Shown one piece after another: positions 1 to 7,610 of a stretch of 15,373 nucleotides of DNA; positions within the stretch are counted from its first letter, which is position 1, and each line of letters starts with the position of its first letter. Origin of the DNA: Candidatus Bathyarchaeota archaeon (GTDB taxonomy: Archaea > Thermoproteota > Bathyarchaeia > Bathyarchaeales > B26-1); NCBI GenBank assembly GCA_018396795.1, contig JAGTRH010000012.1:1-15373 (forward strand), read 5' to 3'. A model generated the notes under the pieces. The model saw nothing but the letters and a program-made list of their open reading frames with translations. It did no database searches and was not told the origin of the DNA. The translations under genes were made by a program, and so were the position numbers.

Positions 1-1008
1 CACTTGTTCTAAGTCATGCTCGGCACCTTCAATATCTCCTTTGAAGAGTTTTTCTAAACCCGCCATCGCATTGTTGAGTGCTTGCGATGCAAGCGTCTTA
101 GACTGAGGATTTTGATAGGATTTTAATACATTTCTACTTTTGGTTTCGGCATCAGCTAAGCCTGAAACAAGGTTTATCATAGCAAGGTTTTCAGAGTATC
201 CGCCTGGACCATGCAGGTATAACGCAACCTTTGAGACCCTGGTGCTTCCCTCCGGCATAGAGCCCATCCCATAACGTGTATGTTCAAACTCGGCTGAAAA
301 AATATCATAACCATCAACCCTAGCATCGTATATGTTTGCATCATAATACGTTTCTGTATCCGGAGCCATGTTTATGAGCGTTATTCCCTCAGTAGTCTTG
401 CTAAAATCCATCCAGTAAACTACCCCTACCTCGCCGAACAACCCTCCCGTAGAGAAGTTTACAACAGGTAAATTAACTTCTCTTATTCCTTCCCTCATAT
501 TAACATATGCTTTCTCGCCTGCAAGTAGCCCCGTTGGAAAGTGAATTATCCATCCGGTTCGAAGAATAGTCGGTTCACTCTGCTCAGCTCTTATAGCTGA
601 ACGTATTACTATCAAACCAATCTTGGACACGGTTATATCGGTGACCGCGGAAACACTGTGATTTCTATATGCCCCGTAACAGGTCAGAGTTATATAGTCT
701 CCTTTATTCTCTATGATCGGCTCGGCAGTTGCATCACTGCTGGCTGATTGTCCCTCATTAATATTGTTCCAGATGAAGCTTTCAGCGGGAGAAGCATATG
801 TCACCTGAGACATCCTTATCTCGCTTATTCCGCCATTTTTCTCAATTATCAGTCTAAACTTCTCCTCGCCTTTAGAATCAAAATAGGCGATATCTATCTC
901 ACTGTTAACATTAATGGAGAGTCCTTCCGGCTGTGCAAGTGTTTCCACCGCGTAAGATGAAAGTAGTAGAAACAAAAAGAATAGAGTTAAATTCCAAGGG
1001 TTCTTCAT
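1..1008 (-). CDS. Secreted or surface protein, N-terminal part, function unknown
   Basis: An open frame of 336 codons starts at the ATG at 1008-1006 and leaves the window at base 1 without a stop, so the C-terminus is missing. Residues 1-25 form a clear signal peptide: short polar start (MKNPWN), a strongly hydrophobic LTLFFLFLLL stretch, and a likely cleavage after TLA (residue 25). The mature part begins with alternating short hydrophobic and polar runs typical of a beta-rich extracellular domain (about residues 30-260). It then becomes helical and charged (about 270-336, with Ala/Lys/Glu/Asn-rich stretches) with a possible TPR-like or coiled character. I recognise no family. A box A lies about 30 bases upstream of the ATG and no clear Shine-Dalgarno is present, so the mRNA is probably nearly leaderless. 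Nearness to the sugar genes makes a role in glycan binding possible, but this is only context. Confidence 0.8.
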   Translation of the reverse strand, partial: MKNPWNLTLFFLFLLLSSYAVETLAQPEGLSINVNSEIDIAYFDSKGEEKFRLIIEKNGGISEIRMSQVTYASPAESFIWNNINEGQSASSDATAEPIIENKGDYITLTCYGAYRNHSVSAVTDITVSKIGLIVIRSAIRAEQSEPTILRTGWIIHFPTGLLAGEKAYVNMREGIREVNLPVVNFSTGGLFGEVGVVYWMDFSKTTEGITLINMAPDTETYYDANIYDARVDGYDIFSAEFEHTRYGMGSMPEGSTRVSKVALYLHGPGGYSENLAMINLVSGLADAETKSRNVLKSYQNPQSKTLASQALNNAMAGLEKLFKGDIEGAEHDLEQV

Positions 1009-1034
1009 TTCTTACCCAGAGAACCCGCCTCTGA

Positions 1035-1042
1035 TATATAAG
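1035..1042 (-). promoter_or_regulatory. Box A (TATA) of the secreted-protein gene
   Basis: On the minus strand this reads CTTATATA, close to the archaeal box A consensus. It lies about 30 bases before the ATG at 1008, which predicts a transcript starting only a few bases before the start codon. The gene therefore has its own promoter in the 99-base gap after mtnA, although both genes are on the same strand. Confidence 0.55.
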
Positions 1043-1107
1043 GCTTTTTCAGCATGAGGGTTTTAATGTCTAATAACCCATTATACTATACTCGCCTGCT
1101 TACCTTC

Positions 1108-2136
1108 CTATCTTTGAGTCAACATTCTAGATATGTTCTCATCATAGGGCGGTTCTATAATTCCCGATTCCGTTACTATACTTGAGATCAGGTTTGGCGG
1201 CGTAATGTCAAACGCAGGATTCATGGCATCCACACCCCTAACTGTAATGAGCCTGTTGAAAATGCGAGTCACCTCCTTAGGGTCCCTTTCCTCAATCGGA
1301 ATATTCTCGGGCTTTGTCGCAAAGTCAAAAGTTGAGGAGGGTGCTGCAACGTAAAACGGTATGCCGTAGTGCTTTGCCAGAATTGCCAGCATCAGGGTTC
1401 CAATCTTGTTCGCAACATGCCCGGTTGCAAGAATCCTGTCGGCACCCACAAGAACCTTGTCAACCATGCCTCTAGACATTACGTGTCCGGCCATGGAGTC
1501 GCAGATCAGCTTAAACGGAACCCCGTATTTCTTAAGCTCCCAAGCGGTGAGCCTTGCACCCTGAAGCAGCGGCCTAGTTTCAGTAGCTAGGACTGAAATC
1601 CTCCTTCCCTTCTCCCAAGCGAGCCTGATTACTCCGAGGGCTGTGCCATATTCTACAGTACCTAGGCCACCCGTGTTGCAGTGCGTAAGAATCCTATCGC
1701 CATCCCTAACCAATTCCAAACCGTTCCTAGCAATCCTGAGGTTGGTCTCAACATCCTCGTCAGCAATCTTCTCCGCTTCCTCGAGAAGCCTCTTCTTCAA
1801 GTCCTCCACCGTCCCGGCTTCCACAGCCACTCGCAGACACCTGTCTATCGCCCAGCCCAGGTTCCTCCCAGTCGGCCTAGCAAGCCTCAACTCCTCCGAG
1901 GACTTCAATATCCTGTTTCTCAGCCTCTCAACGTCGTTTCCCCTGTATTTCAGAGCCTCAAGGGCGAGACCATAGGCTGCTGCGACCCCGATTAAGGGAG
2001 CCCCCCTAATCCTCATTCTTCTTATTGCAGAAGCCACTTGATGCGCGCTCGTAAGCCTAAGCCAGCTTTCCCTGTAGGGCAGCTTGTAAGAATCCAGCGT
2101 GTAAAGCGTCTCCTTCCTTAAGACTATGCTTCGCAT
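1108..2136 (-). CDS. mtnA: S-methyl-5-thioribose-1-phosphate isomerase (MtnA)
   Basis: Converts 5-methylthioribose-1-phosphate to 5-methylthioribulose-1-phosphate in cytoplasmic methionine salvage; the family is homologous to eIF2B alpha. With the start used here the protein has 342 residues, normal for the family. Visible motifs are RGAP (44-47), HCNTG (152-156, with the catalytic Cys at 153), ETRP (186-189), GADRI (231-235, with the catalytic Asp at 233), NKIGT (243-247) and NPAFD (306-310). I chose the ATG at 2136 over the upstream in-frame GTG at 2181: family members begin near the MRSIVL segment, and the likely transcript from the AT-rich element at 2195-2202 would begin after 2181. The related ribose-1,5-bisphosphate isomerases are less likely because the Cys motif and C-terminal NPAFD block match MtnA. 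The gene is clearly richer in G+C than the sugar genes to its right. Confidence 0.93.
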   Translation of the reverse strand: MRSIVLRKETLYTLDSYKLPYRESWLRLTSAHQVASAIRRMRIRGAPLIGVAAAYGLALEALKYRGNDVERLRNRILKSSEELRLARPTGRNLGWAIDRCLRVAVEAGTVEDLKKRLLEEAEKIADEDVETNLRIARNGLELVRDGDRILTHCNTGGLGTVEYGTALGVIRLAWEKGRRISVLATETRPLLQGARLTAWELKKYGVPFKLICDSMAGHVMSRGMVDKVLVGADRILATGHVANKIGTLMLAILAKHYGIPFYVAAPSSTFDFATKPENIPIEERDPKEVTRIFNRLITVRGVDAMNPAFDITPPNLISSIVTESGIIEPPYDENISRMLTQR

Positions 2137-2194
2137 CCTTCCTAAAGATGCACTGAAGGCAATTAAAACTTGCGCAAACACGTTCTGAAAATCC

Positions 2195-2202
2195 TTATAT
2201 TA
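2195..2202. promoter_or_regulatory. AT element placed to serve both tRNA-Leu and mtnA
   Basis: TTATATTA is nearly symmetric. On the plus strand its centre lies 29 bases before the mature 5' end of tRNA-Leu. On the minus strand (TAATATAA) it would start a transcript near 2172, giving mtnA a leader of about 36 bases before the ATG at 2136. No other TATA-like element is visible in the short divergent gap, so one element may serve both directions. Confidence 0.5.
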
Positions 2203-2227
2203 CGGTTGAAGGAAAAATTAGGGAGGC

Positions 2228-2312
2228 GCGGGGGTCGCGTAGCCTGGCCAATCGCGCGAGGCTTAGGACCTCGTCCCGAAGGGGTTCGTGGGTTCAAATC
2301 CCACCCCCCGCA
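2228..2312 (+). tRNA. tRNA-Leu, anticodon UAG
   Basis: A complete cloverleaf can be folded by eye. The acceptor stem is GCGGGGG (2228-2234) with CCCCCGC (2305-2311) and discriminator A at 2312. The D stem pairs GCG with CGC. The anticodon stem CGAGG/CCTCG encloses the seven-base loop CTTAGGA, with anticodon TAG at 2264-2266. A long class II variable arm (CCC-GAA-GGG stem, 2274-2287) and the T arm GTGGG-TTCAAAT-CCCAC (2288-2304) complete it. The long variable arm and the A discriminator agree with leucine, reading CUA codons. There is no intron, and CCA is not encoded (CTT follows the discriminator). The mtnA gene diverges to its left, and the low-GC sugar region begins to its right. Confidence 0.97.
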
Positions 2313-2483
2313 CTTCTAAACTAACTGTACAATGGCATCGTCTCCATAAACAACTATATTCCAATCTTAAGTTTATCATAGGCTTCTCAGAGCGCTACCG
2401 TAAGCAGTCTGACTCCTAGCACATGAAGTAACTAAGAATGCAAAATTAAAATAGATGAAAAAGGGAAATCTGTTGAAGGTTGT

Positions 2484-4850
2484 ATGCCGGTAGGAACTAC
2501 GAATATGGAGCCAGATGAATATTATCCAAGCATACCTCTGGGAGGAGAAATAGATGACCAAGATATACCCGTAGCATTAAATTTTGAAAGTTCTGACAGG
2601 GTGACGCTAATGATGCCGAGAATTAAATCAACTAGTACAGTAGAAATAGGAAAGGTGTTTGGAAAATGGAGGTTAAACGAAATAATTGAGCTTAATGGAA
2701 AACCCGTAGCTGTCTTAGAGCAGAATCTCAAAAAACATGGTTTATTCGTTTTTACATCTATCGATAGGATTGTCGCACGTTTAAAAAAACCAATAGGCAT
2801 TGTTCGTTCACGGCAAGTAAACCAGGTTCCCAATTATCCGGAAAGTTACTATGACAAGCTTTTTGAAAGTAAGGATGATGTTCTTGCTCAGAAAATAATT
2901 GCTGAATTCGGAGAACCTTCTTATGAACAGGTAGTAAACTTACTACCGCCAATCGCGTATCCCTACCACTATCTGAGAATTAACGGGGAACCATATCGCC
3001 TTACAGTAGAATGGAACGGTCTTATTCCAGGGTGCTTCAATGAGCAGACATTACGTTCAATAGGTTTGTCTCCTCCGGAAGAGGAAAAATCTTTTCTGGT
3101 AAAAATGGGTTTATTAGGGGGATACCTGCCTGCGGTCGATCTCGGGTATTTTGATGAAGAGCGCAACATCGGTTGGGAAGAAATCATTCTTACTCATGAG
3201 GATGATGCTCTTAAGTCTCACGTAAGTGTAAGAATCAAAGTTTATGAGGCGGATGATGAGAAAGATTATTACTTTCATGGAATTCCTTCAGCTTTAAGTC
3301 AAGATAGAAAGTCCTTTTACAAATCGCTTTTAGAGTTGAAACTCAAATGGGACGGGTTCTTCTCTGAAAAAACCGAGGTCGTTACTCCCGAAGAAAGAGT
3401 GAACGATGCTTATAAAGCAGGGCTCATTCTCGCTATGGAGAACTTTGAAGGTAGGGAGTGGCCTAGAAGACCGAAATATGGTTCTAAAAGCTACGCCGCG
3501 GAAATGCACAATACTTTTCCTCCCGCGACAACTTCAGTCGTCAACTGTTTCCTCGACTGGGGCCTGACGAGAGAAGCAAAAGATATTATAAGATACTATC
3601 TGATTAATTATGTAAGAGAAGATGGTACCTTTAGATATTATGGGCCGGCTCCTGATGAATATGGACAGATGCTAGACGCGGTTGCTAGGTGTTTCTGGGC
3701 AACGAGGGACTATGTCTGGGTAAAGGAACTGTTTGATCCTGTTCAACGAATCATTAACCATATAATGATAGAGCGAGAGAAAAGTAAAAATATGTATCCG
3801 CGTAACTCAATTTTCTACGGGCTAATGTTAGGAATCCTTGAAGCAGATTATTATCAAAAACCGCTGATTCACAACTATTCCAACGATACTTGGTGCTGGA
3901 AAGGCCTGGTTGAGATAGGCAGAGTACTCTCCGAAGTTGGTAGAGAGACGCGGGGTCAATCGATACTAGAAATGAGTAGCAAGTGCTTATGCGAGGCGGA
4001 AGAATATAGGCGAGACATACTTGATTCTATGGAAAAGACGTTTGACAAGTCTTCTGAGCCGTATTTCTTACCAGTAATTGTTGGAAGTAAAAGACCGTCA
4101 AATATGACTATGGATAAAGACGCCTCTTATGCTAATTATCATTTGTATGCTGATCTTCTTTACTCTGGATTTCTTGATGCGGAGAAAGCGATGGCTGTTA
4201 TTAGATTCAGAGAGAAAAATGGGGGTGAACTGGCGGGTACAACTAGGTTTGAAGGTTGGCTGGACGACTGGCCTGTTATCGGTTATGGCTGGGCGTTTTT
4301 GAAATATGATCTAATAGAAAAATTTTTAATGCTTTATTACGGTCACATGGCTTTTCATCAGAACCCTGGGACTTTTGTTGCCTATGAACAGGTTGATTTC
4401 AAAGTCGGTGATGGAAAGGGCAGGAGGATAAGAGCTGATAATTGCATCCCCGCCACTCTTGTAGTGCCGCATTTAACTAGACTTATGCTGGTGTTTGAAG
4501 ATAGGGAAAGTTGCAGTATTTGGATTAATAAAGCCGCTCCCCGCAGATGGTTTGAAGAAGGAAAAACGATTATTGTCAAGGACGCTATTACGAGCTTTGG
4601 GAAGATAAGCTATAAGATTGTTTCTAGGATCGCGAGTGAAGGAAAAATACTTTGCGAGTTGGGTCTTCCAGATCAAGGTCTGCAAGCAGATATACTGCTG
4701 AGGCTACGTCCTCCTAACAATTTCAGAATTAGGAGGGTGGAGATTAATGACGAGCAATGGGGGGAATTCGATCCTAAAAAAGAAGCTGTAGTAATACCTA
4801 GGGGAAAATCCGGAAAACTCGAAATAAGAGTACACTATGCATCATCTTAA
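2484..4850 (+). CDS. Probable six-hairpin (alpha/alpha barrel) glycosidase-like protein
   Basis: The protein has 788 residues and no signal peptide or membrane span, so it is cytoplasmic. The layout suggests three parts: a beta-rich N-terminal region (about 1-290), a central helical region with repeated aromatic and Trp-rich helix hairpins (about 300-640), and a beta-rich C-terminal domain (about 660-788). This layout is typical of six-hairpin glycosidases. Candidate active-site segments are EMHNTFPPATTSVV (about 344-357), YGPAPDEYGQMLDAV (about 389-403), WLDDWPVIGYGW (about 595-606) and FVAYEQVDF (about 632-640). I cannot assign it to a numbered GH family. The ATG at 2484 has a GAAGGT just upstream with tight spacing; the ATG at 2505 (residue 8) is a possible alternative. 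An AAATTAAAATAG stretch at 2443-2454 could be its promoter. It converges with the lyase gene, 124 bases apart, and probably works with it on the same glycan. It could also be a phosphorylase or an inactive relative. Confidence 0.7.
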   Translation: MPVGTTNMEPDEYYPSIPLGGEIDDQDIPVALNFESSDRVTLMMPRIKSTSTVEIGKVFGKWRLNEIIELNGKPVAVLEQNLKKHGLFVFTSIDRIVARLKKPIGIVRSRQVNQVPNYPESYYDKLFESKDDVLAQKIIAEFGEPSYEQVVNLLPPIAYPYHYLRINGEPYRLTVEWNGLIPGCFNEQTLRSIGLSPPEEEKSFLVKMGLLGGYLPAVDLGYFDEERNIGWEEIILTHEDDALKSHVSVRIKVYEADDEKDYYFHGIPSALSQDRKSFYKSLLELKLKWDGFFSEKTEVVTPEERVNDAYKAGLILAMENFEGREWPRRPKYGSKSYAAEMHNTFPPATTSVVNCFLDWGLTREAKDIIRYYLINYVREDGTFRYYGPAPDEYGQMLDAVARCFWATRDYVWVKELFDPVQRIINHIMIEREKSKNMYPRNSIFYGLMLGILEADYYQKPLIHNYSNDTWCWKGLVEIGRVLSEVGRETRGQSILEMSSKCLCEAEEYRRDILDSMEKTFDKSSEPYFLPVIVGSKRPSNMTMDKDASYANYHLYADLLYSGFLDAEKAMAVIRFREKNGGELAGTTRFEGWLDDWPVIGYGWAFLKYDLIEKFLMLYYGHMAFHQNPGTFVAYEQVDFKVGDGKGRRIRADNCIPATLVVPHLTRLMLVFEDRESCSIWINKAAPRRWFEEGKTIIVKDAITSFGKISYKIVSRIASEGKILCELGLPDQGLQADILLRLRPPNNFRIRRVEINDEQWGEFDPKKEAVVIPRGKSGKLEIRVHYASS

Positions 4851-4974
4851 TATACCGGCAAAATCATGGAAACCGGTTCCCAATGATAGGCATAAAAACT
4901 TTAATCAATAGAGGTATTTGAAACCGGGTCTAAAGACAGTTCATGCGGGGTATTTCTCCTAGATGCTGAATCGT

Positions 4975-7272
4975 TCATGGGAGAAAAGTAAAGCTGTGTT
5001 CACCCTTCTCGAGTCGTATAGAGATCATCTTACTCTTCTCGTCATAATGGAGGTCTTCCCGTTCCCCGTCTAATACGGACTTTCCAGGCTCTTTACTGAA
5101 ACGTATCTTTATAGCTGCATTGTTTTTAAGATGGGCGGTTCCAAAGACGTGTCCACTGCTATACTCTACTGCAGCAGATACTGTCTCGTCGGATTTGAAG
5201 TAAAGTTCTCCGTCTAACTCAAGCATGGTTCCGTTGTGAATAACATACTCGGTCAATTCTCCTTCTTTCATGCGTATGAACCATATATTTCCATCACACT
5301 TAATGTTTCCCTCTTCCAGAAAAGCTGGTTTTCCTCTATTGTTGAAGACCACGATGTCTACATGGTTCTCTTGCCACACCTTAACCCCGATCAGGTTTTC
5401 ATTTTGAATAAGAGTGGTCTCCGGCTGGTTGGGAGTCCATCTCGAAGAGAGCAGTCTTTGAGGGAACAAAAGGACTAGGAAATTTGTCCTCAAGGCTTTT
5501 TCCCCGGAACTTAACTTGAGATATGGGTGGAGACTTGGACCTCCACCTGGATAGCCACGATAGTCGGGGTAAGTTTTAATTTCATATCGAAATCTCCTTG
5601 GGAGGAGGAAATTTATTAAAAGCCTATTTGGACCATCCCTTGAGAAGAATATTTTGTCCTCTACGGTTAATTCTCCGAGACTGTGGAGAAGCCATGTAAA
5701 GATTCTTGGGTCATCGGATTCGATTTCGTCAAAAACTATGAAGTATAACGGTTTTACGAAGACAATGTGTCTAAAAAATTTTTTAAGTAAACCAGGATAT
5801 GCTTTGCTCGCATCTCCAAAAACGTATCCATAGAAACTTGTGCCAAGAAAGTCCCTGATGCTTCCGTTAGAATACCACCGCTCCTGTCCCTGTTCATCAA
5901 CAAGGATGCTATTGTGGGCTTCAGTTATGGAAATGGCCAAGGGCTCCGGGTATCGAGGTCCCGGGTCAAAGGCTAGCCAGCTTCCTCGGAAGAAGACTGT
6001 GAAACTATTTTGGTCCTCATGCTCGTGGAAGACGTAGGCCCTTTGCCCCTTTAGCTTAATATCCCACGTGTTGATTCTGGATCTTATCCCGCTCTTGAAA
6101 GCAAGTAGCATATCGTCCCTGCTCCAGCCGGTCCTGAAGACGGCCCATCCTATACCCTTCAACCAGTGGTCTGGAGGGAGTTCTTCAGGAGGAGTAGGCT
6201 CGACGGTTGGATCAAACCAGAGAAAGACGAATACCGTATCTGCAAAGCATGAGAGGAAATTGCCACTTAGAAAGGGCCAAGCCATTTTTATTATCCATTG
6301 GAGATAGTGATCCTCGTACTCGGAGGCTAAGCGGAGAAGGCCGACATTGTATCTATAGATCTCGAGCCATGAATCGCCGAAGTTAACAAACGTGCCTCCT
6401 TCAATCGTGTTGTATAAAATGAAGGTTGGAAAGGATTTGAGGTAGGGGTGGCCAAAAAAGTCCTCAAACATGTTTTCTCTTAGGGCTTCAGCGAAGAAAA
6501 CAATAGGTGTCATCGACTCTATACCGTAATGTGTCCCTTGGATATCGCCTCCACCCTCCAAGTAATTCACATCCAACCACTCCTTAATACGATTCCTAGC
6601 TAGGTCTACCCAATCCTCCGCACTCTGGTGTTCACCGCGGAGTGCCAAAGCCGCCAGACCGAAACTCGTCCATATCCATGACCAATAGCTGTGCCCCCAA
6701 GCTCCTCCTCTTCCACCACCAGCACCCCTCATCGGCGTCCGTTCTGGGTGAGGAAACTCGTCGTCTTTTAGAATCGGCTCCACACCCTTTTCGATGAGAG
6801 ATTTCCTCACCTCGTCTTTCTCATCTTCACTGAGGAAGTCATAGAGCCAATCATAGGCGAGTATAACTCCCATAAGGGTGAAAGCCGTGTCTGCAGACGG
6901 GTGCTCCTCTTGGGGAGTATAAACCTTGGATAGGACTATCCACGTAGGTAGACGGCATACTGCTAACAAGTCTTCCTTAGCCTTCTTGAGAAAATCCTCC
7001 TCGCCAGTGAGGAGGTAAACGAAAGCTTCTATCTGAAGTCTGTTCGCCACTTCCTTAGCGGTGCCGTAGGCGCCTGTACCACTCCCGATCTCTCTCGGGG
7101 GAGTCAAAGATAAGTATTGTCTAGCTTGGTAATATATAGCGTCCCATATCTCCTTGTAGGTGATGCCCATGGAATTAGGTGAACTATCGCCAACCCTCTT
7201 TTTCAACTCAGGAATTTCTTCCCTGTTGAGGAAAAGGCATGGATGCCTAATGTTACATTGAATATGAGACAT
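4975..7272 (-). CDS. Heparinase II/III-family polysaccharide or oligosaccharide lyase
   Basis: With the chosen start the protein has 765 residues. An N-terminal alpha/alpha toroid (about 40-350) is followed by the heparinase II/III beta-sandwich (about 370-765). The family signature is plain: WAVFRTGWSRDDMLLAFKSG (376-395), HEHEDQNSF (416-424), DPGPRY (436-441) and EAHNSILVD (451-459). In known members the His of the HEHED block, the Asp of DPG and the His of HN bind a structural Zn. The toroid holds GHSYWSW (193-199) and THYG (247-250), the likely catalytic His/Tyr region. Such enzymes cleave uronic-acid glycans by beta-elimination. There is no signal peptide, so it should act inside the cell on imported fragments, like oligoalginate lyases. 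The ATG at 7272 is chosen over the upstream in-frame ATG at 7314 because a GGAGGT lies nine bases before it. Substrate (alginate, glycosaminoglycan-like or other) cannot be read from sequence. Confidence 0.88.
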   Translation of the reverse strand: MSHIQCNIRHPCLFLNREEIPELKKRVGDSSPNSMGITYKEIWDAIYYQARQYLSLTPPREIGSGTGAYGTAKEVANRLQIEAFVYLLTGEEDFLKKAKEDLLAVCRLPTWIVLSKVYTPQEEHPSADTAFTLMGVILAYDWLYDFLSEDEKDEVRKSLIEKGVEPILKDDEFPHPERTPMRGAGGGRGGAWGHSYWSWIWTSFGLAALALRGEHQSAEDWVDLARNRIKEWLDVNYLEGGGDIQGTHYGIESMTPIVFFAEALRENMFEDFFGHPYLKSFPTFILYNTIEGGTFVNFGDSWLEIYRYNVGLLRLASEYEDHYLQWIIKMAWPFLSGNFLSCFADTVFVFLWFDPTVEPTPPEELPPDHWLKGIGWAVFRTGWSRDDMLLAFKSGIRSRINTWDIKLKGQRAYVFHEHEDQNSFTVFFRGSWLAFDPGPRYPEPLAISITEAHNSILVDEQGQERWYSNGSIRDFLGTSFYGYVFGDASKAYPGLLKKFFRHIVFVKPLYFIVFDEIESDDPRIFTWLLHSLGELTVEDKIFFSRDGPNRLLINFLLPRRFRYEIKTYPDYRGYPGGGPSLHPYLKLSSGEKALRTNFLVLLFPQRLLSSRWTPNQPETTLIQNENLIGVKVWQENHVDIVVFNNRGKPAFLEEGNIKCDGNIWFIRMKEGELTEYVIHNGTMLELDGELYFKSDETVSAAVEYSSGHVFGTAHLKNNAAIKIRFSKEPGKSVLDGEREDLHYDEKSKMISIRLEKGEHSFTFLP

Positions 7273-7610
7273 GGCCCGTAGACCTCCAGCCGCTGACGGC
7301 GTAAGACTTTGCATAGCAGAGTTGGGTTAAGTGGTTCAATAGTGGGGTGACTGGGTTAGCCGACGTTTGTTTCAACGGTAGTTCTCTTGAAATAGTCCTG
7401 CACCTAATAAGTCTTTTTATACCAAAAGGTGTTGACGTATTAGTAAATAAATTAAAATTATGTTAACCGCTCAGTATAATAAAATTTCAAGAGTTTTGTC
7501 TCAAGATAGCGAAAATAATTTTAATGTTCCCCGTCGTCCCTGTTGCTCAAAAACAGCGCGCACTAAACTTAATTACCCGTCATGTTACGCCTTATCGAAG
7601 GCGATAATAA
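7273..7610. other. Divergent intergenic region between lyase and aldo/keto reductase
   Basis: There is no gene in these 338 bases. The strongest element is TTTTTATA at 7414-7421. On the minus strand it reads TATAAAAA and could drive the lyase with a leader of about 120 bases; on the plus strand it would give the reductase a leader of about 170 bases. It sits inside a short inverted repeat (CTTTT at 7413-7417 with AAAAG at 7424-7428). An ATTATGTTAAC at 7457-7467 resembles the ATTATGTTTT pair in the other divergent promoter region (11123-11149). The stretch 7440-7530 is very AT-rich. Confidence 0.5.
7282..7287 (-). promoter_or_regulatory. Shine-Dalgarno that fixes the lyase start
   Basis: GGAGGT on the minus strand, nine bases before the ATG at 7272. 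No such element precedes the longer-frame ATG at 7314, so translation most likely begins at 7272, where the family-typical HPCLFLNREEIPELKKR segment follows. Confidence 0.7.

Noticed and set aside
1369..1995. Plus-strand open frames of 73-110 codons opposite mtnA
   Set aside because: They lie fully antisense to a gene with intact family motifs, lack promoters and ribosome-binding sites, and have no recognisable protein features.
2376..2833. Minus-strand frames over the start of the six-hairpin gene
   Set aside because: They overlap the coding start antisense; the aromatic-rich translation is what reading AT-rich coding DNA backwards gives.
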